DNA of 8,135 bases from Devosia sp. GTDB lineage: Bacteria > Pseudomonadota > Alphaproteobacteria > Rhizobiales > Devosiaceae. The position numbers were made by a program, and so were the translations under genes. The DNA lies in the NCBI GenBank assembly GCA_016793415.1, contig JAEUMC010000988.1:1-8135 (forward strand), written 5' to 3'. A model generated the notes under the pieces. It saw nothing but the letters and a program-made list of their open reading frames with translations, did not search any database and was not told the DNA's origin. The first letter of the stretch is position 1; the number at the start of each line of letters is the position of its first letter. Below, piece by piece: positions 1 to 7,378 of the stretch.

Positions 1-622
1 TTCTGAGGCGCATTTCGACGCGGCTCGGCTGGCATTCGATCGCAAGGCAGCTCGCGCCCGCCATCACCGCCGCGAGCGGCTGCGCGCCGCCCATGCCGCC
101 GAGGCCGCCGGTCAGCACCCACTTGCCCTTGAGGTTGCCGCCATAGTGCTGGCGGCCGGCTTCCACGAAGGTTTCGTAGGTCCCCTGCACGATGCCTTGC
201 GTGCTGATATAGATCCACGAGCCGGCCGTCATCTGGCCGTACATCGCCAGCCCCTTCCTATCGAGCTCGTTGAAGTGATCCCAGGTGGCCCAGTGCGGCA
301 CCAGGTTGGAGTTGGCGATCAGCACGCGCGGCGCATCGGCGTGGGTGCGGAACACCCCGACGGGCTTGCCCGACTGCACCAGCAGGGTCTGGTCGTCCTC
401 CAGTTTCTCCAGCGCCGCAACGATGCGGTCGAAATCCTGCCAGGTGCGGGCGGCTCGGCCGATGCCGCCATAGACCACCAGCTCGTTTGGGTTCTCGGCC
501 ACGTCCGGATCGAGATTGTTCATCAGCATGCGCAGCGGCGCTTCGGTGACCCAGCTCTTGGCGCGCAACTGGGTGCCGCGCGGGGCGCGGACTTCTCGGG
601 TGTTGTGGCGGGGATCGGTCAT
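1..622 (-). CDS. hutU: Urocanate hydratase (urocanase), N-terminal part, runs off left edge
   Basis: Second enzyme of histidine degradation: cytoplasmic, NAD+-dependent hydration of urocanate to 4-imidazolone-5-propionate. Only the first 207 residues (of about 555 usual for the family) lie in the window; the gene continues beyond position 1. Reading from the ATG at 622, the protein begins [16 protein letters not shown], which is typical of urocanases. It shows the [10 protein letters not shown] segment (residues 51-60), QSGKPVGVF (83-91), the [19 protein letters not shown] block (134-152) and the glycine-rich [10 protein letters not shown] stretch (172-181) of the NAD-binding region. The start is fixed by the N-terminal match and by the ATGA overlap with the stop of hutG, with a GGAA ribosome-binding element just upstream inside hutG. 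It is the last visible gene of the hutI-hutH-hutG-hutU operon. Nothing looks broken in the visible part. Confidence 0.97.
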   Translation of the reverse strand, partial: MTDPRHNTREVRAPRGTQLRAKSWVTEAPLRMLMNNLDPDVAENPNELVVYGGIGRAARTWQDFDRIVAALEKLEDDQTLLVQSGKPVGVFRTHADAPRVLIANSNLVPHWATWDHFNELDRKGLAMYGQMTAGSWIYISTQGIVQGTYETFVEAGRQHYGGNLKGKWVLTGGLGGMGGAQPLAAVMAGASCLAIECQPSRVEMRLR

Positions 623-1428
623 GGCTTTGCTTCCAGGAGAGTGAGGGCCAGCGCCTCGAGGCGCCTGAGCATTTCGCCCAGATGGGCGCGCAGGCGTTCG
701 GACTTGCCGGGATCGAGTGAAAAGGGTGGCGCTTCGGCGACGAGGTGGGTGGCCTGTGCCAGCTCGAGCTGGATGGTCTGCACGCCGCCGGCCTGATCGC
801 TGTAGTGGCGTGTCGTCCAGCCACCCTTGAAGCGGCCATTGAGTACGGCGCTGTAGCCCTCGGCAGCGCGGGCGACGTCGTAGACGGCGGCTTCGACGGC
901 AGGGGCACACGACCTGCCGTCGGCGGTGCCGACGTTGAAATCCGGCAGCTTGCCTTCGAACAGGAACGGGATGTTGGAGCGGATCGAATGGCAATCGAAC
1001 AGGATGGCGACGCCATGCGCGGCGCGCACCCGCGCCACTTCCGCGGCCAGCGCCGCGTGGTAGGGGGCGTGGAACGTCGCCAGCCGCCGCTCAGTTTCGG
1101 CTGCGTCGGCAAAACCGCCATCAGCCCAGATCGCTACGCCGTCGAAATCCGTCTCTGGGACGAGGCCGGTGGTGTTCTGGCCCGGATAGAGGCTGACGCC
1201 GGTGGGATCGCGGCCCACGTCGATAACATAGCGGTGGTGGGTGGCCCGGATGGTCGAGGCGCCCGGCAGCAGGCCGCTATACAGCTGGTGGATGTGCCAG
1301 TCGGTATCGGCGAGGATCTTGCCGTTGTCGTTCAGCTGATCCCAAACGTTTGGCGGCACATCGGTCCCGGTATGCGGAAACGCCAGGATGACGGGGGAGG
1401 TGCCCTGATGCAGCTCGAAGATCTCCAT
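619..1428 (-). CDS. hutG: N-formylglutamate deformylase (amidohydrolase)
   Basis: Final step of the five-enzyme pathway: hydrolysis of N-formyl-L-glutamate to L-glutamate and formate. The product is 269 residues, the usual length for HutG-type N-formylglutamate amidohydrolases. Visible family signatures are FPHTGTDVP (17-25), DTDWH (41-45), [12 protein letters not shown] (64-75), FDCHSIRS (144-151), GGWTTRHY (202-209) and QLELAQ (220-225). The His, Asp and Glu residues in these blocks are likely metal or catalytic ligands; this is family knowledge, not shown here. The open frame extends upstream into hutH to position 1932, but the ATG at 1428 is chosen because homology begins at MEIFELHQG and because its A-T-G-A overlaps the hutH stop. 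Its own stop overlaps the hutU start in the same way, implying translational coupling. It acts after HutF, whose product is its substrate. Confidence 0.95.
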   Translation of the reverse strand: MEIFELHQGTSPVILAFPHTGTDVPPNVWDQLNDNGKILADTDWHIHQLYSGLLPGASTIRATHHRYVIDVGRDPTGVSLYPGQNTTGLVPETDFDGVAIWADGGFADAAETERRLATFHAPYHAALAAEVARVRAAHGVAILFDCHSIRSNIPFLFEGKLPDFNVGTADGRSCAPAVEAAVYDVARAAEGYSAVLNGRFKGGWTTRHYSDQAGGVQTIQLELAQATHLVAEAPPFSLDPGKSERLRAHLGEMLRRLEALALTLLEAKP

Positions 1429-2963
1429 CAGCGCGCCAGCTCCGGCAGGATGCCCCGGCTGACCGAGCCGACGAGGCTGCCATTGGCGACCAGCGTCACC
1501 GCAGCGGCGATGTCCGGCGCCATATAGCGGTCGAGCTCGAGCTCGGGGACAACGGCGCGAAGCGCCGATCGGGCCTTGAGCAGTTCCGTGCCGGTCTGCA
1601 GCGGCGCCCGGCAATCGACGCCCTGCGTTGCCGTCAGCGCTTCGATGCCGATGATGCCGAACAGGTTCTCCGTCATCTGCAGCAGCCGGCGCGCCCCGTG
1701 GCAGGCCATCGACACGTGATCTTCCTGGTTGGCCGAGGTCGGGGTGGAGTCGACCGAGGCCGGATGGGCCATCTGCTTGTTCTCGCTCATCAGCGCCGCC
1801 GAGGTGACTTCGGCGATCATCAGGCCCGAGTTGAGCCCCGGCTTTTTGGCGAGGAAGGCGGGTAGCCCGTAGGAGAGGGCCGGATCGACCAGCAAGGCAA
1901 TGCGCCGCTGTGCAATCGCGCCGATCTCGCATACCGCGATGGCGATCTGGTCGGCTGCGAAGGCCACCGGTTCGGCGTGGAAATTGCCGCCCGACACCAC
2001 GCTGTCGTCGCTCAGCACCAGCGGGTTGTCGGTGACCGCATTGGCCTCGATCTCCAGCGTACGGCCGGCCGTGCGGAGCAGGTCGAGGCAGGCGCCGTCG
2101 ACCTGCGGCTGGCAGCGGATGCAGTAGGGGTCCTGCACCCGTTCGTCGCCCTCGACATGGCTCTCGCGAATAGCCGAGCCGGCGAGCAGCGTGCGCAGCG
2201 CCGCCGCGGCATCGATCTGGCCCTGGTGGCCCCGGAGCGTATGGATGTCGGGATGAAAGGGGGCCGACGAACCCATCGCCGCATCGGTCGACATGGCGCC
2301 GGTGATCAAGGCCGCCTGGGCGGCGCGGTGCGCGCGGAACAGCCCGGCCAGCGCCAGCGCCGTCGAGGTCTGCGTGCCGTTGATCAGCGCCAGGCCTTCC
2401 TTGGCCGCCAGCACGACCGGGGCGAGCCCGGCACGAGCCAGCGCTTCGTGACCGCCAAGGCGTTCACCTTGGTAGAACGCCTCACCCTCGCCGATCATCA
2501 CCGCCGTCATATGGGCGAGCGGCGCGAGGTCGCCGGAGGCGCCGACCGAGCCCTTTTCCGGGATCAGCGGGATGACGCCGCGCTCGAGCATCTGTTCGAT
2601 CAGCCGGATCAGCTCGATCCGCACCCCCGAGGCGCCGCGCCCGAGCGAGACCAGCTTCAGCGACATGATCAGCCGGACGATGTTCTCAGCCAGCGGCGCG
2701 CCGACGCCGCAGCAATGCGACAGGATCAGGTTGCGCTGCAGGGTAGCGAGATCGGCCGCATCGATCTTGATCGAGGCGAGCTTTCCGAACCCGGTGTTGA
2801 CGCCATAAACCGGAGCGTTCCCGGCGGCGATCTCAGCGATGCGGGCGGCGGCACGGTTGACCGCCGTATCGAACGAGGGATCGAGCACCGCCGGAGTGCC
2901 GTTCCAGAAAATCTCGGCCAGCGTCTCGAGCGAGACGCTTCCCGGGGTGAGGGTGATAGTCAT
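1428..2963 (-). CDS. hutH: Histidine ammonia-lyase (histidase)
   Basis: First and committed step: non-oxidative deamination of L-histidine to trans-urocanate and ammonia in the cytoplasm. The product is 511 residues, full length for bacterial histidases. The [11 protein letters not shown] signature lies at 138-148, so the Ala142-Ser143-Gly144 triad that cyclises to the MIO prosthetic group falls at the same numbers as in the Pseudomonas putida enzyme. Other expected active-site residues are also at matching numbers: Tyr53 (in [10 protein letters not shown]), His83, Asn195, Tyr280 and Arg283 (in QDPYCIRCQ), and Glu414 (in [10 protein letters not shown]). The enzyme should therefore be active. 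The start at 2963 overlaps the hutI stop by ATGA, with a purine-rich AAGG element upstream; the end overlaps the hutG start in the same manner. Its product urocanate is the known inducer of HutC in related bacteria, so this enzyme also generates the signal for the locus. Confidence 0.98.
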   Translation of the reverse strand: MTITLTPGSVSLETLAEIFWNGTPAVLDPSFDTAVNRAAARIAEIAAGNAPVYGVNTGFGKLASIKIDAADLATLQRNLILSHCCGVGAPLAENIVRLIMSLKLVSLGRGASGVRIELIRLIEQMLERGVIPLIPEKGSVGASGDLAPLAHMTAVMIGEGEAFYQGERLGGHEALARAGLAPVVLAAKEGLALINGTQTSTALALAGLFRAHRAAQAALITGAMSTDAAMGSSAPFHPDIHTLRGHQGQIDAAAALRTLLAGSAIRESHVEGDERVQDPYCIRCQPQVDGACLDLLRTAGRTLEIEANAVTDNPLVLSDDSVVSGGNFHAEPVAFAADQIAIAVCEIGAIAQRRIALLVDPALSYGLPAFLAKKPGLNSGLMIAEVTSAALMSENKQMAHPASVDSTPTSANQEDHVSMACHGARRLLQMTENLFGIIGIEALTATQGVDCRAPLQTGTELLKARSALRAVVPELELDRYMAPDIAAAVTLVANGSLVGSVSRGILPELAR

Positions 2964-4186
2964 GTTGCCTTGCCCTTGAAGATGCGGCGGTGCAGCGGGT
3001 TGAAGCCGATGCGGTAGGTGAGTTCGGCCACCGAGGTGGCGTTCCAGACGGTGAAGTCGGCGGATTTTCCCGCCTCGAGCGTGCCGGTCTCATCGAGCAG
3101 CCCCAGCGCCTGCGCTGCCGTCCGCGTCGTTCCGGCCATGCATTCGGTGACGGTCAGACCGAACAAGGTGGCCGCCATGTTCATGCCGAGCAGCAGCGAG
3201 GTGAGGGGGGACGTGCCCGGATTGCAGTCAGTTGCGACAGCGATCTCCACGCCATGCCGGCGCAGCGCGGCGACATCCGGCTTGTGCGTCTCGCGGATGG
3301 CGTAGAAGGCGCCTGGCAGCAGCACGGCCACGGTCCCGGCGTTCGCCATCGCCTCGGCGTCTGCATCGTCGATATACTCGAGGTGATCGGCCGACAGCGC
3401 CCCATAGCGGGTGGCGAGGCGCGTGCCGCCCAAGTGGCTCAACTGCTCGGCATGCAGCTTCACCGGCAGTTCAAGCTCCAGCGCCACGTCGAAAACCTGG
3501 GCCATCTCTTCGGGAGAGAAGGCGATGCCTTCGCAGAAACCATCGACGGCGTCGACCAACCCTTCGGCCTGCGCTGCCCTGAGGCCAGGTAGCACCACCT
3601 CGTCGAGATAGGCGGCGTTGCGCCCTTTGTATTCCTCAGGCGTGGCATGGGCGCCCAGATATGAGGTGACGACCCGTACCGCGCGGCGGTTGCCGAGCTC
3701 GCGTGCGGCGCGCAGCATGTTGAGTTCGGCCTCGATGCTGAGGCCGTAGCCCGATTTGATCTCGATGGTTCCGACACCCTCGCCGAGCAGCGTATCGAGG
3801 CGGGGCAGGGCTTGCTCGACCAGTTCTTCGACCGACAGCGCTCGGGTAGCGCGGACCGTCGAGACGATGCCGCCACCGGCTTTTGCAATATCGACATAGC
3901 TGGCGCCTTCGAGCCGCATCTCGAACTCACGGGCGCGGTTGCCGCCGTGCACGATGTGGGTGTGGCAATCGATCAGCGCCGGTGTCACCAGCCGGCCGCC
4001 GAGGTCGATGTCCTCGTAGGTGCCGTCAGGCGCTTCAGACGCGGCGCCGGCGAACACGATGCGCTCGCCCGAGGTGAGGATGACGCCGTTGTCGATCGGC
4101 TCGACCGATGGCGACGCCATCGTCACCAGACGGGCGTTCCGCCATAGTTTTACGTCGGCGTCGGGAGTGGGGATTGCTGCCGGCAT
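2960..4186 (-). CDS. hutI: Imidazolonepropionase
   Basis: Third step of histidine degradation: metal-dependent hydrolytic ring opening of 4-imidazolone-5-propionate to N-formimino-L-glutamate. The product is 408 residues, normal for HutI. It belongs to the amidohydrolase superfamily. The first metal-binding pair is in [14 protein letters not shown] (71-84; His75 and His77), followed by KSGYGLS (144-150), the [12 protein letters not shown] segment (243-254; His245 and Glu247), SADHLEY (265-271; His268) and the metal-binding VATDCNPG motif (317-324; Asp320 and Asn322). The ATG at 4186 is preferred; the nearby ATG at 4191 is in another frame that soon departs from homology. This is the first gene of the leftward operon and lies 29 bases from the likely HutC operator. 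Its stop overlaps the start of hutH (ATGA). Confidence 0.97.
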   Translation of the reverse strand: MPAAIPTPDADVKLWRNARLVTMASPSVEPIDNGVILTSGERIVFAGAASEAPDGTYEDIDLGGRLVTPALIDCHTHIVHGGNRAREFEMRLEGASYVDIAKAGGGIVSTVRATRALSVEELVEQALPRLDTLLGEGVGTIEIKSGYGLSIEAELNMLRAARELGNRRAVRVVTSYLGAHATPEEYKGRNAAYLDEVVLPGLRAAQAEGLVDAVDGFCEGIAFSPEEMAQVFDVALELELPVKLHAEQLSHLGGTRLATRYGALSADHLEYIDDADAEAMANAGTVAVLLPGAFYAIRETHKPDVAALRRHGVEIAVATDCNPGTSPLTSLLLGMNMAATLFGLTVTECMAGTTRTAAQALGLLDETGTLEAGKSADFTVWNATSVAELTYRIGFNPLHRRIFKGKAT

Positions 4187-4215
4187 TGCATGTCCGCTTT
4201 CAATCGTCCTAAAAG

Positions 4216-4227
4216 ATGTATAGACAT
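4216..4227. promoter_or_regulatory. Putative HutC operator 1 (hutI/hutF divergent region)
   Basis: ATGTATAGACAT is a 12-base near-palindrome with one unmatched pair. It contains GTATAGAC, which fits the GT-N-TA-N-AC operator pattern known for the HutC subfamily of GntR regulators. It sits in the 103-base gap between the divergent hutI and hutF genes, 29 bases from the hutI ATG and 62 bases from the hutF ATG, so one site could control both halves of the locus. The identical 12-mer recurs at 6465 and 7367. Assignment to HutC is inference from the motif, its position and the adjacent hutC gene. Confidence 0.8.
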
Positions 4228-4244
4228 AATAGGGCCGATGACAA
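4217..4244 (-). promoter_or_regulatory. Candidate promoter of the hutIHGU operon
   Basis: Read on the minus strand, TTGTCA (4244-4239) and TATACA (4222-4217) are separated by 16 bases. This resembles an alphaproteobacterial housekeeping promoter (TTGAC and TATA-type boxes). The -10 hexamer lies wholly inside the operator 12-mer at 4216-4227, so a bound repressor would block polymerase. The hutI start codon is about 30 bases further on. I could not find an equally good plus-strand promoter for hutF in the same region; CATAAT at 4225-4230 is a weak -10 candidate. Promoter calling by eye is uncertain. Confidence 0.45.
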
Positions 4245-4289
4245 GAGCGTTTTTCCGTTGTCCCTTGTCCGTCTCGTCAGGATCGCTCG

Positions 4290-5636
4290 ATGACCACGCT
4301 GTTTGCTGCCGCCGCCTTGCTCCCCACCGGTCTCGCTCGCGACGTCGCGATCGAGATCGAGAACGGGCGGATCGCTTCGGTGGAGCAGGGGAGTTCGCCG
4401 GCGGGCGCCGATGAGCGCCATGCGCTGTTGGCCCCGGCGATTCCAAACCTTCACAGCCACGCCTTCCAGCGCGCCATGGCCGGATTGACCGAGAAGCGCG
4501 GGCCGGGCGACGACAGCTTCTGGAGCTGGCGCACCGAGATGTATCGCTTCGCGTTGTCGATGACGCCCGATGACGTCGAGGCGGTGGCGGCCCAGCTTTA
4601 CGTCGAAATGCTCGAGGCGGGTTTTTCGCGGGTTGGCGAGTTTCACTATCTGCATCACGACCCAGATGGGCGCCCCTACGCCAACGTCGCGGAAATGGCC
4701 GAGCGCATCGCCGCCGCCAGCGCCGAAACCGGCATCGGCCTCACCTTGCTGCCGGTGTTCTACGCGCATGCCGGCTTCGGCCCGAAACCGCCGGTCGAGG
4801 GACAACGGCGCTTCATCAACGACCCCGCGCGCTTCGCCGATCTCGTCGCGGCCTCGCGACGGGCGGTTACAGGGCTGGCCGGAGCGGTGGTGGGCATCGC
4901 GCCGCATAGTCTTCGCGCTGCCACCATCGCCGAGATCAACGAAATCCTGCCGCTCGCCGAGGGGCAGCCGGTTCACATCCATGTTGCCGAGCAGGTGCTG
5001 GAGGTGGAGGATTGCGTTGCGGCCACCGGCGCGCGCCCGGTCGAGTTGTTGCTCTCGAGTGCGCCGGTCGATCAGCGCTGGTGCCTGATCCATGCCACCC
5101 ACCTGAGCGCCGATGAGGTGGCGGGCATCGCTGCCCGGCAAGCGGTCGCGGGTCTTTGCCCGATTACCGAAGCCAACCTCGGCGACGGCATCTTTGCCGG
5201 TGCCGCCTTCGTCGGCCAGGGCGGCCGCCTCGGCGTAGGGTCAGATTCGAACGTCCAGATCTCGCTGGCCGGCGAGTTGCGTCAGCTCGAATACAGCCAG
5301 CGCCTGGCGCAGCGTAGCCGCAATGTCATCGCAAGAGCCGGACGCTCGACGGCTGCCGAGCTGCTGAACCGCGTGGCAAGCGGCGGTGCACAGGCCCTCG
5401 GGGTCCGGTCGGGCATCGAAGCCGGCAACCCCGCCGACCTGGTTTCATTCACGGCCGCAGGTGCGCCTTATCTGCCGCCGGCCGATCAGCTCGACGCCTT
5501 CGTCTTCGCCTCCGGCGTATCGGTGGCGGACGTCTGGGTCGGCGGCAAAAAGCAGGTGACCGCTGGCAAACATGTTAAGGCCGATGCCATTCGCAGGCGT
5601 TTCGAGTCGACCATGCACCGCCTGCTCGGGGCTTGA
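4290..5636 (+). CDS. hutF: Formiminoglutamate deiminase
   Basis: Fourth step: deimination of N-formimino-L-glutamate to N-formyl-L-glutamate and ammonia, feeding HutG. The product is 448 residues, the usual HutF length. It is an amidohydrolase-superfamily enzyme with the metal pair in NLHSHAFQRAMAG (53-65; His55 and His57), FHYLHH (118-123), VHIHVAEQ (228-235; His231 and Glu234), WCLIHATH (264-271; His268) and GVGSDSNVQIS (315-325; Asp319). These lie about one residue from the known Pseudomonas aeruginosa HutF active-site positions. The ATG at 4290 has an AGGA element seven bases upstream (4279-4282). It is transcribed away from hutI, and hutC follows after only 48 bases, so the two are probably co-transcribed. 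Having HutF together with HutG places this organism on the two-step formiminoglutamate route rather than the one-step formimidoylglutamase route. Partial overlap in family with HutI is real superfamily relatedness, not duplication. Confidence 0.96.
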   Translation: MTTLFAAAALLPTGLARDVAIEIENGRIASVEQGSSPAGADERHALLAPAIPNLHSHAFQRAMAGLTEKRGPGDDSFWSWRTEMYRFALSMTPDDVEAVAAQLYVEMLEAGFSRVGEFHYLHHDPDGRPYANVAEMAERIAAASAETGIGLTLLPVFYAHAGFGPKPPVEGQRRFINDPARFADLVAASRRAVTGLAGAVVGIAPHSLRAATIAEINEILPLAEGQPVHIHVAEQVLEVEDCVAATGARPVELLLSSAPVDQRWCLIHATHLSADEVAGIAARQAVAGLCPITEANLGDGIFAGAAFVGQGGRLGVGSDSNVQISLAGELRQLEYSQRLAQRSRNVIARAGRSTAAELLNRVASGGAQALGVRSGIEAGNPADLVSFTAAGAPYLPPADQLDAFVFASGVSVADVWVGGKKQVTAGKHVKADAIRRRFESTMHRLLGA

Positions 5637-5684
5637 CCCCGCCGCTGGAACGTCGGTTAGCTTTGGTTTGAAGCACGGGATTGG

Positions 5685-6431
5685 ATGAGCGTGAGCACAC
5701 TAGTGACTGCCGAGCGTGACGCCGAAGCGGGCACGCTGCACCAGCGCATCCTCAATGACATCGAAGGCAAGATCGTTTCCGGGGAATGGCCGGTTGGCCA
5801 CCGCATCCCGTTCGAAGTCGATCTTGCTCGCGAGTATGGCTGTTCGCGCATGACCGTGAACAAGGTCCTGACCCAACTGGCGCGGGCGGGGCTGATCGAA
5901 CGGGTGAAAAAGAGCGGCAGCTTTGTCAGCCAGCCGCACACCCAGTCCGCGGTGCTCGAGATCAGCGACATTCGCAAGGAAGTGGAGTCGCTGAAGCTCC
6001 CCTATGCCTTCAACGCCTCGCGCGTGGTCCGACGCAAGGCCCAGGGCGCCGATCGCCTGCTGCTCGACGTGTCCGTGGGCACGCCCATCCTCGATATCAC
6101 CTGTGTCCACCTCGCCGGCGGCAGGCCGTTCTGCCTCGAGCAGCGGCTGATCAACCTCGACGGTGTCGAGGGGGCCGACCGGGCGGATTTCACCAAGGTG
6201 GCGCCCGGTCAATGGCTGCTGAGCCAGGTGCCCTGGAGTTCGGCCGAGCACCGCATCCATGCGGCATCGGCGGACGCCGACACCGCGGAGCAGCTTGGCA
6301 TCGACAAGGGGACGGCCTGCCTTGTGGTCGAGCGACGCACCTGGAGCGCCGGCAATGCCGTGACCCAGGTGCGGCTCACCTATCCCGGGGATCGTCACGC
6401 CCTGGTCGCCACCTTCACCCCGTCGTCGTGA
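5685..6431 (+). CDS. hutC: Histidine utilisation repressor, GntR family (HutC/UTRA type)
   Basis: Transcriptional repressor of hut genes; in related systems it is released from DNA by urocanate. The product is 248 residues, typical for the family. Residues about 16-85 form the GntR winged helix-turn-helix, with the recognition region CSRMTVNKVLTQLARAGLIE (53-72) and the wing KKSGSFVSQP (75-84). Residues about 92-245 form the UTRA ligand-binding domain, with the HutC-like LEQRLINLD (151-159), ACLVVERRTW (211-220) and LTYPGDRHALVATF (231-244) segments. The ATG at 5685 is preceded by GGGA (5677-5680). There is no operator 12-mer in the 48 bases between hutF and hutC, so autoregulation would act through the hutF promoter at operator 1. 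Identity as HutC rests on the UTRA tail plus the location inside the hut locus; the sites it binds here are inferred. Confidence 0.94.
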   Translation: MSVSTLVTAERDAEAGTLHQRILNDIEGKIVSGEWPVGHRIPFEVDLAREYGCSRMTVNKVLTQLARAGLIERVKKSGSFVSQPHTQSAVLEISDIRKEVESLKLPYAFNASRVVRRKAQGADRLLLDVSVGTPILDITCVHLAGGRPFCLEQRLINLDGVEGADRADFTKVAPGQWLLSQVPWSSAEHRIHAASADADTAEQLGIDKGTACLVVERRTWSAGNAVTQVRLTYPGDRHALVATFTPSS

Positions 6432-6433
6432 CC

Positions 6434-6453
6434 GCCCGGGCCCCGATCCGGGC
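6434..6453 (+). terminator. Weak hairpin after hutC, possible terminator
   Basis: GCCCGG (6434-6439) and CCGGGC (6448-6453) form a perfect six-pair GC stem with an eight-base loop, starting two bases after the hutC stop. No run of T follows, so it is at best a weak or factor-assisted terminator or an RNA-stabilising hairpin. In DNA this GC-rich, a six-base inverted repeat can arise by chance. Its position, separating the hutF-hutC unit from the operator before the SDR gene, is the main reason to list it. Confidence 0.25.
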
Positions 6454-6464
6454 TGAACGATATT

Positions 6465-6476
6465 ATGTATAGACAT
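6465..6476. promoter_or_regulatory. Putative HutC operator 2 (upstream of SDR gene)
   Basis: An exact copy of the 12-mer ATGTATAGACAT found at 4216, in the 97-base gap between hutC and the SDR gene, 52 bases before the SDR start codon. The immediate upstream context (CGATATT) is AT-rich, unlike the surroundings, as expected of a promoter region. The plus-strand orientation and distance to the gene match operator 3. No convincing -35 box was found. The site implies that the SDR gene has its own HutC-controlled promoter rather than only read-through from hutC. Confidence 0.72.
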
Positions 6477-6528
6477 GAGTTGCTGAAAGTGCTGATACTC
6501 GCCAACTGCATCTCTGGGAGGAGGCTGC

Positions 6529-7299
6529 ATGTCTAGCAAGTCGGCCTTTGACCTCACGGGAAAGCGCGCCCTGGTGACCGGCGGCAGCCGGGGCCTGGGG
6601 CAGGGGATAGCCGTGGCGCTCGCGGCGGCCGGCGCAGAAGTCTGCGTCACGGCCCGGGCCAGCTCCGGCCTCGATGCGACGCTGAGCCAGCTGGCGAAAG
6701 CGGGCACGCCCGGTCGTGCGCTCGAGCTCGATGTCAGGGACGTCACCGGCATTGGCGATGCGATCGGTCAGCTGGATGCGACCTGGCCCATCGACATCCT
6801 GGTGAACAATGCCGGCTTCGAAAGCGTCGCGCCCTCGCTCGATGTCGACGAAGCCCTGTGGGACAGCATCGTCGACACCAACCTCAAGGGCAGCTTCTTC
6901 TGCGCCCAGGCGGTGGCACGCGGCATGGCATCGCGCGGTCGCGGCGGCTCGATCATCAACCTCTGTTCGTTGACCTCCTCTGTCGGCGTCCCCACCGCTG
7001 TTCCCTACGGTTCATCGAAATCCGGGCTGCTCGGCATGACCCGCGCCCTGTCGGCGGAATGGGCCCGGCATGGCATCCGGGTGAATGCCATCGCGCCGGG
7101 ATACTTCCGTACCGAAATGACGGAAGGATTCTATGCCGACGAGGCCTGGGCCACCGGTATGCTGGGCAAAATCCCGCAGGGTCGCTTCGGCCTGGCCGAG
7201 GATGTCGGCGGCCCGGTGGTGTTTCTCGCGAGTGCCGCATCGGCCTATGTGACCGGACAGTGCCTGGCGATCGATGGAGGCTACCTTGCCTCGATCTGA
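6529..7299 (+). CDS. Short-chain dehydrogenase/reductase (SDR), substrate unknown
   Basis: NAD(P)-dependent oxidoreductase of the classical SDR family, 256 residues, the usual length. Visible features are the Rossmann motif TGGSRGLG (17-24), DV in LELDVRD (65-71), NNAG (93-96) and the full catalytic tetrad Asn118, Ser147, Tyr160 and Lys164 (YGSSK). These are followed by the conserved RVNAIAPGYFRTEM stretch and a C-terminal GQCLAIDGGY. It resembles gluconate 5-dehydrogenase and 3-oxoacyl-ACP-reductase-like SDRs, but that resemblance does not predict a substrate. The ATG at 6529 is supported by a strong ribosome-binding site, GGGAGGAGG (6516-6524). It is not one of the known hut enzymes, yet it carries an exact operator 12-mer 52 bases upstream. 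It may act on a histidine-related alcohol or keto compound brought in by the neighbouring transporter; this is a guess from context. Confidence 0.93.
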   Translation: MSSKSAFDLTGKRALVTGGSRGLGQGIAVALAAAGAEVCVTARASSGLDATLSQLAKAGTPGRALELDVRDVTGIGDAIGQLDATWPIDILVNNAGFESVAPSLDVDEALWDSIVDTNLKGSFFCAQAVARGMASRGRGGSIINLCSLTSSVGVPTAVPYGSSKSGLLGMTRALSAEWARHGIRVNAIAPGYFRTEMTEGFYADEAWATGMLGKIPQGRFGLAEDVGGPVVFLASAASAYVTGQCLAIDGGYLASI

Positions 7300-7308
7300 C
7301 GGCCATCG

Positions 7309-7325
7309 TGCACAATCCTTGTGCA
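7309..7325. promoter_or_regulatory. Palindrome TGCACAA-TCC-TTGTGCA, NtrC-like site
   Basis: A perfect 7-base inverted repeat with a three-base spacer, ten bases after the SDR stop. Its TGCAC-N7-GTGCA layout and 17-base length equal those of the enteric NtrC site TGCACCA-N3-TGGTGCA, with two symmetric departures (A for C and T for G). It lies about 110 bases upstream of the ABC gene start. As RNA it could also be a small hairpin at the end of the SDR transcript, but no T-run follows. NtrC binding is inference; no convincing sigma-54 promoter was found downstream. Confidence 0.4.
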
Positions 7326-7344
7326 ACTCGAGAAACTGCACAAG
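7318..7344. repeat. Second inverted repeat CTTGTGCA-N11-TGCACAAG, overlapping the first
   Basis: CTTGTGCA (7318-7325) and TGCACAAG (7337-7344) are a perfect 8-base inverted repeat around an 11-base spacer. The left arm is shared with the palindrome at 7309-7325, giving three copies of the same 7-mer in alternating orientation within 35 bases. The cluster ends five bases before the TTGACT box at 7350, a place where activators often bind. Alternatively, as RNA, the middle arm could pair with either outer arm, giving two mutually exclusive hairpins; the lack of a T-run argues against a classical attenuator. Confidence 0.55.
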
Positions 7345-7349
7345 TCGTG

Positions 7350-7377
7350 TTGACTCGTCGGTCGATATGTATAGACA
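7350..7377 (+). promoter_or_regulatory. Candidate promoter of the ABC transporter gene
   Basis: TTGACT (7350-7355) is a good -35 box; TAGACA (7372-7377), 16 bases later, is a poor but possible -10 box lying inside operator 3. The arrangement would place the transcript start near 7385, about 48 bases before the ABC start codon, with the inverted-repeat cluster directly upstream of -35. The -35 box is the stronger part of this call. Confidence 0.35.
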
Positions 7378-7378
7378 T
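7367..7378. promoter_or_regulatory. Putative HutC operator 3 (upstream of ABC ATPase gene)
   Basis: The third exact copy of ATGTATAGACAT, in the 133-base gap between the SDR and ABC genes, 54 bases before the ABC start codon. It is in the same orientation and at almost the same distance from its gene as operator 2 (52 bases). Three identical 12-mers within about 3.2 kb, all intergenic, are very unlikely by chance. It suggests that import by this transporter is induced together with histidine breakdown. Confidence 0.75.

Noticed and set aside
1429..1932. The upstream extension of the hutG open frame to 437 codons
   Set aside because: The extension overlaps the conserved C-terminal part of hutH, and homology to N-formylglutamate deformylases starts at the ATG at 1428.
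1977..3017. A 346-codon open frame on the plus strand opposite hutH
   Set aside because: hutH on the other strand has every catalytic residue in place. This frame shows only biased composition and no family motif.
4209..5141. A 310-codon open frame on the minus strand opposite hutF
   Set aside because: It is an antisense shadow of the clearly real hutF gene, favoured by high GC content. The translation has no recognisable domain and is rich in Arg, Gly and His as expected of a shadow frame; it also crosses the divergent promoter region.
2960..5636. hutI and hutF considered as a duplicated gene pair because both are amidohydrolases
   Set aside because: Their metal-site motifs and lengths fit two distinct known families with consecutive steps in the pathway; there is no nucleotide-level repeat between them.
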